Assembly: GCA_025352345.1 (NCBI GenBank)
Contig: JANXTP010000417.1
Span: 1-25,023 of the forward strand
Length of the DNA: 25,023 nucleotides
Source: Burkholderiales bacterium
Lineage (GTDB): Bacteria > Pseudomonadota > Gammaproteobacteria > Burkholderiales > Burkholderiaceae_C
Direction of reading: 5' to 3'
Below, piece after piece: positions 21,840 through 25,023 of this stretch. Below the pieces are notes generated by a model. That model worked only from the letters and a program-made list of their open reading frames with translations. It was not told the origin of the DNA and made no database searches. The position numbers were made by a program, and so were the translations under genes. Numbering within the stretch: position 1 is the first letter of the stretch; each line of letters starts with the position of its first letter.

Positions 21840-22130
21840 ATGACCACACGCAACGCCAAGACCGTCAAATCCACAGACTCCGCCCAGAAGCTTCGGCAGA
21901 CGCAGGCCGAGTACTCGGCCGCCAGACCGCCCGCAGAACCTGGCGCCAAGGCGATGATGTCGAGCTCGAAGATGTACGTCTGCCGACGCTGTCAGGCCAA
22001 CTTCAAGACCGGTGACGGCCGGCCCGATGTGCGCATGGCCGGACTGGGCAAATGCAATCCCTGCCTGGCCCAGGCTGCAGCCGCCGCATCGGCGGCCTCC
22101 AACGCTTCGTTGGACCCGGCATCAACCTGA
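21840..22130 (+). CDS. Small hypothetical protein with two CxxC motifs
   Basis: A protein of about 96 residues that I do not recognise. A basic, polar N-terminus (TTRNAKTVKSTDSAQKLRQTQAEY) precedes YVCRRCQANFKTGDGRPDVRMAGLGKCNPCL, whose CxxC...CxxC spacing suggests a small zinc ribbon, then an Ala/Ser-rich tail. The start is uncertain: ATGs at 21774, 21822 and 21840 are in frame, none with a clear ribosome site. I prefer 21840 because the longer versions cross a hairpin (CGGGCGA 21792-21798 / TCGCCCG 21804-21810) and lack protein-like character. The SDR gene starts 30 bp after its stop. Codon bias is like that of its neighbours, so it is probably real. Confidence 0.62.
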   Translation: MTTRNAKTVKSTDSAQKLRQTQAEYSAARPPAEPGAKAMMSSSKMYVCRRCQANFKTGDGRPDVRMAGLGKCNPCLAQAAAAASAASNASLDPAST

Positions 22131-22159
22131 CGCAGGCGTCCGCGCCGCCAGACCCCACC

Positions 22160-22918
22160 ATGGCTGGGGACGCTGACGGGTTCAACTTTTCCGGTGTTCT
22201 GGCGCTGGTGATCGGTGCGCGCGGCGGCCTGGGCGCGGCGCTGTGTCAACAGCTGCGCGGCGATCCCCGTTTCCGTCAGGTGCTGGCTGCAGGTCGACGC
22301 GGTGACCCAGCGAGCTCGACTGACACCGGCATCGATCTCGACATCACCCTCCCCGACGAGTCCAGCATCGCCACCGCCGCTGCGCACGTCGACACGCGGG
22401 TGAAAGCCGGCATGCCCCTGCGCCTGGTGATCGATGCCACCGGCTTCCTGCATGGCAACAGCTTCGAGCCTGAAAAATCGTGGCGCCAACTCGACGCGGC
22501 CCACATGGCGCACGCCTTCGCCATCAACGCGATCGGCCCGGCGCTCCTGATGAAGCACTTCCTGCCGCTGCTGCCGCGATCGGGCAAGGCGGTGTTCGCC
22601 ACGCTGTCGGCCAAGGTCGGCAGCATCGGCGACAACCGGCTGGGCGGCTGGTACAGCTACCGTGCATCGAAAGCGGCGCTGAACCAGCTGGTGCATACCG
22701 CAGCGATCGAGCTGGCACGCCAGCAGCCTCAGGCGATCTGCGTCGCGCTGCATCCGGGCACCGTCGACACGCGGCTGTCGTCGCGGTTCGCCAAGTCGGG
22801 CCTGGAGGTGCAGACGCCCGAAGCCGCCGCCGCGCGGCTGCTGGCGGTGATCGACGGGCTGAGCGCAAAGGACACCGGCGGCTTCTTCAACCACCACGGC
22901 GAACCGTTGCCGTGGTGA
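22160..22918 (+). CDS. SDR-family protein, C-factor/CsgA-like
   Basis: A 252-residue short-chain dehydrogenase-like protein. It has a Rossmann motif IGARGGLG (18-25, the usual TG being IG), R46-R47 after beta-2 (suggesting NADP), and S150, Y167, K171 (YRASK). DATG (92-95) replaces the usual NNAG, and the ALHPGTVDTRLS block with a C-terminal FFNHHGEPLPW is typical of the C-factor/CsgA-like branch of bacterial SDRs, whose physiological substrates are mostly unknown. I chose the ATG at 22160 because the fold begins right after it; the longer frame from 22052 overlaps the upstream gene. Convergent with fpr, 19 bp away. Confidence 0.88.
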   Translation: MAGDADGFNFSGVLALVIGARGGLGAALCQQLRGDPRFRQVLAAGRRGDPASSTDTGIDLDITLPDESSIATAAAHVDTRVKAGMPLRLVIDATGFLHGNSFEPEKSWRQLDAAHMAHAFAINAIGPALLMKHFLPLLPRSGKAVFATLSAKVGSIGDNRLGGWYSYRASKAALNQLVHTAAIELARQQPQAICVALHPGTVDTRLSSRFAKSGLEVQTPEAAAARLLAVIDGLSAKDTGGFFNHHGEPLPW

Positions 22919-22937
22919 GCCGCGCTTCAGGCAGGCG

Positions 22938-23711
22938 TCACTGCTCGACGAAGGCCCGCTCGATCACGTAGTCGCCGGGCTTCGAGGTGTTGCCTTCCTT
23001 GAAGTGGCGCGCTTCGAGCAGTGCCTTCAGGTCGCGCAGCATCTCGGGGCTGCCGCACAGCATCACCCGGTCGTGTTCGGGATCGAGCGCGGGCAGGCCC
23101 TGGTCGGTGGTCAGCTTGCCGGTCTGGATCAGCGTGGTGATGCGGCCCTGGTTGACGAAGGGCTCGCGCGTCACGGTCGGGTAGTACAGCAGCTGGCTGG
23201 ACACCATCTCGCCGAGGAACTCGTGCACCGGCAGGTCTTCGTTGAGGTAGCTGTGGTACGCCAGCTCCTTCACCTCGCGCACGCCGTGCACCAGGATCAC
23301 CTTCTCGAAGCGTTCGTAGGTGTCCGGGTCGCGGACGATGCTGAGGAACGGCGCCACGCCGGTGCCGGTGCCGATCAGGTACAGCCGCTTGCCAGGCAGC
23401 AGGTAGTCGATCAGCAACGTGCCGGTGGGCTTCTTGCCGACGATGATGGTGTCGCCAACCTGGATGTGCTGCAGCCGCGAGGTCAGCGGGCCGTCGGGCA
23501 CCTTGATGCTGAGGAACTCGAGCGTGTCGTCATGGTTCGGGCTGACGATGCTGTACGCGCGCAGCAAGGGCTTGCCGTCGACGCGCAGGCCGATCATCGT
23601 GAAATGGCCGTTGCTGAAGCGCAGGCTGGGGTCGCGGGTGGTGGTGAAGCTGAACAGCCGGTCGGTCCAGTGGTGGACGCTCAGCACGCGCTCTTCGTTG
23701 AATGCACTCAT
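22938..23711 (-). CDS. fpr: Ferredoxin--NADP(+) reductase
   Basis: A 257-residue FAD flavoprotein moving electrons between NADPH and ferredoxin or flavodoxin. The FAD motif RAYSIVSP (51-58), the NADP pyrophosphate loop GTGTGVAPF (114-122), CGSPEML and the C-terminal YVIERAFVEQ ending match the bacterial Fpr subclass of Azotobacter/Burkholderia type. ATG at 23711; the open frame continues to 23825, but the upstream part lies in the divergent promoter region and is not protein-like. It could supply electrons to iron-sulfur-dependent oxygenases such as the desaturase-like enzyme of operon B, but it is unlinked transcriptionally and probably housekeeping. Confidence 0.95.
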   Translation of the reverse strand: MSAFNEERVLSVHHWTDRLFSFTTTRDPSLRFSNGHFTMIGLRVDGKPLLRAYSIVSPNHDDTLEFLSIKVPDGPLTSRLQHIQVGDTIIVGKKPTGTLLIDYLLPGKRLYLIGTGTGVAPFLSIVRDPDTYERFEKVILVHGVREVKELAYHSYLNEDLPVHEFLGEMVSSQLLYYPTVTREPFVNQGRITTLIQTGKLTTDQGLPALDPEHDRVMLCGSPEMLRDLKALLEARHFKEGNTSKPGDYVIERAFVEQ

Positions 23712-23836
23712 GGGTGGGGCGGGATCGATAAAACGCGTATTTTCCACGGCGCGGCCGTCGCGCGCAGCAAAGATCGATATGCACTTTTCAAAGGCATGAT
23801 GGGCAGCCACGGCGCCAGGCCGCACGGAGCTTCCTC
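23712..23836. promoter_or_regulatory. Divergent promoter region between fpr and gcdH
   Basis: A 125-bp region with two AT-rich patches in GC-rich surroundings: AAAACGCGTATTTT (23730-23743, imperfect dyad) and CTTTTCAAAG around 23782-23791. Such dyads would suit a LysR-type regulator, which commonly controls gcdH, but none is encoded in the window. I could not place -35/-10 elements with confidence. Confidence 0.3.
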
Positions 23837-25023
23837 ATGAACCACTCCCCTCCCGCCCGCTTCGAGTGGGACGATCCGCTGTTGCTGGGCGCGCAGCTGT
23901 CCGACGACGAACGCGCGGTGCGCGAGGCGGCTCGCGCCTACTGCCAGCAGCGGCTGGCCCCGCGCGTGCTGGACGCCTTCCGCCACGAAACCACCGACAC
24001 CGCGATCTTCCGCGAGATGGGCGAGCTCGGCCTGCTGGGCATCGTGATCCCGCCCGAGTACGGCGGCGCGGGGATGAACCACGTCTGCTACGGCCTGATG
24101 GCGCGCGAGGTCGAGCGTGTGGATTCCGGCTACCGCTCGATGATGAGTGTGCAGAGCTCGCTGGTGATGCTGCCGATTGACACCTTCGGCACCGAAGCCC
24201 AGAAGCAGCGCTACCTGCCGACACTGGCCACAGGCGAGGCGATCGGCTGCTTTGGCCTCACCGAGCCCGACCACGGCTCCGACCCGGGCAGCATGATCAC
24301 GCGGGCCCATGCGGTGCCCGGCGGCTATCGGCTGACCGGCACCAAGACCTGGATCACCAACAGCCCGATCGCCGATGTGTTCGTCGTCTGGGCGAAAGAC
24401 GACGCGGGCGAGATCCGCGGTTTCGTCCTCGACCGGGGCACGGCCGGCCTCAGCGCACCGGCGCTGCACGGCAAGGTCGGGCTGCGCGCCAGCGTCACCG
24501 GGCAGATCGTGATGGACGGGGTGTTTTGCCCCGAGGAGAACGCCTTCCCCGACATCCGCGGTCTGAAGGGTCCGTTCACTTGCCTCAACAGCGCGCGCTA
24601 CGGCATCGCCTGGGGAACACTCGGCGCAGCGGAGGACTGCTGGTTCCGCGCGCGCCAGTACGTGCTGGACCGCCCGCAGTTCGGCCGCCCGCTAGCGGCC
24701 AACCAATTGATCCAGAAGAAGCTGGCCGACATGCAGACCGAGATCGCGCTCGGCCTGCAAGCGTGTTTGCGGCTGGGCCGGATGAAGGACGAGGGCACGG
24801 CCGCACCCGAGATCACCTCGATGCTCAAGCGCAACTCCTGCGGCAAATCACTCGACATCGCGCGGATGGCGCGCGACATGCTCGGCGGCAACGGCATCAG
24901 CGACGAGTTCGGCATCGCGCGCCATCTGGTGAACCTCGAGGTCGTCAACACCTACGAGGGCACGCACGACGTGCACGCGCTGATCCTGGGCCGGGCGATC
25001 ACCGGTATCGCGGCGTTTTCCTG
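23837..25023 (+). CDS. gcdH: Glutaryl-CoA dehydrogenase (acyl-CoA dehydrogenase family), runs to the window end
   Basis: An FAD enzyme converting glutaryl-CoA to crotonyl-CoA plus CO2 in lysine, tryptophan or glutarate breakdown. About 395 codons are visible and the last two bases (TG) are compatible with a TGA stop, so the protein is complete or nearly so. The opening FEWDDPLLL, CFGLTEPDHGSDP, TGTKTWITNSPIADVFVVWA, the GLRASVTGQI loop, FGRPLAANQLIQKKLADM, RNSCGKSLDIARMARDMLGGNGISDEFG and NTYEGTHDVHALILGRAITGI are all GcdH-specific. The catalytic base is E374. The ATG at 23837 has ACGGAG 7 bases upstream. It is divergent from fpr and unrelated to the guanidine genes. Confidence 0.95.
   Translation, partial: MNHSPPARFEWDDPLLLGAQLSDDERAVREAARAYCQQRLAPRVLDAFRHETTDTAIFREMGELGLLGIVIPPEYGGAGMNHVCYGLMAREVERVDSGYRSMMSVQSSLVMLPIDTFGTEAQKQRYLPTLATGEAIGCFGLTEPDHGSDPGSMITRAHAVPGGYRLTGTKTWITNSPIADVFVVWAKDDAGEIRGFVLDRGTAGLSAPALHGKVGLRASVTGQIVMDGVFCPEENAFPDIRGLKGPFTCLNSARYGIAWGTLGAAEDCWFRARQYVLDRPQFGRPLAANQLIQKKLADMQTEIALGLQACLRLGRMKDEGTAAPEITSMLKRNSCGKSLDIARMARDMLGGNGISDEFGIARHLVNLEVVNTYEGTHDVHALILGRAITGIAAFS

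Noticed and set aside
1..25023. Mobile elements, CRISPR, tRNA or rRNA, attachment sites
   Set aside because: No transposase, integrase, regularly spaced repeat, cloverleaf-like segment or terminal inverted repeat was found on either strand by eye.

Overview
The window looks like chromosomal DNA of a high-GC betaproteobacterium, most likely Burkholderiales of the Leptothrix/Rubrivivax/Methylibium type. The reasons are the composition, the GTG starts, the betaproteobacterial-type gcdH and fpr genes, and the close gene packing. I see no rRNA, tRNA, insertion sequence, phage or CRISPR.

The central theme is nitrogen recovery from guanidine and probably from guanidino compounds. Two guanidine-I (ykkC) riboswitches lie 9 kb apart on the minus strand (about 17637-17737 and 8527-8638). 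Each is preceded by a good sigma-54 (-24/-12) promoter motif with the same TGGCAT-N5-TTGC[T/A] layout (17793-17808 and 8704-8719). NtrC-like sites lie upstream, best at 17907-17944. The working model is a two-key system: nitrogen limitation drives sigma-54 transcription, and the riboswitch then requires guanidine.

Operon A (17575 down to 8762, minus) encodes an ABC permease and ATPase, the two carboxyguanidine deiminase subunits (old name: urea carboxylase-associated proteins), the biotin-dependent guanidine carboxylase (usually annotated urea carboxylase) and allophanate hydrolase. Together they form the known route guanidine -> carboxyguanidine -> allophanate -> NH3 + CO2. Operon A lacks a substrate-binding protein.

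Operon B (8468 down to 817, minus) starts just after the second riboswitch with a periplasmic substrate-binding protein that could serve operon A's transporter. Eight tightly coupled genes follow: a membrane di-iron desaturase/hydroxylase, two SDR dehydrogenases, a DMT/EamA transporter, a creatininase with all metal ligands, an isochorismatase-fold amidohydrolase resembling biuret/guanylurea hydrolases, an AHL-lactonase-like metallo-beta-lactamase, and an HRI1-like protein of unknown function. Control by a guanidine riboswitch suggests catabolism of substituted guanidines that feeds operon A. I know of no described pathway with this gene set, and it is the most interesting part of the window.

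At the left edge (1-677, minus) is a truncated second ABC permease. It has its own TATAAT promoter overlapped by a perfect inverted repeat.

To the right, divergent from operon A, are a soluble hybrid sensor kinase (GAF-PAS x4-HisKA-HATPase-REC, 18068-21271) and a translationally coupled single-domain response regulator. Then come a small CxxC/CxxC protein, a C-factor-like SDR, ferredoxin-NADP reductase (minus), and glutaryl-CoA dehydrogenase, which runs off the window end with at most a stop codon missing.
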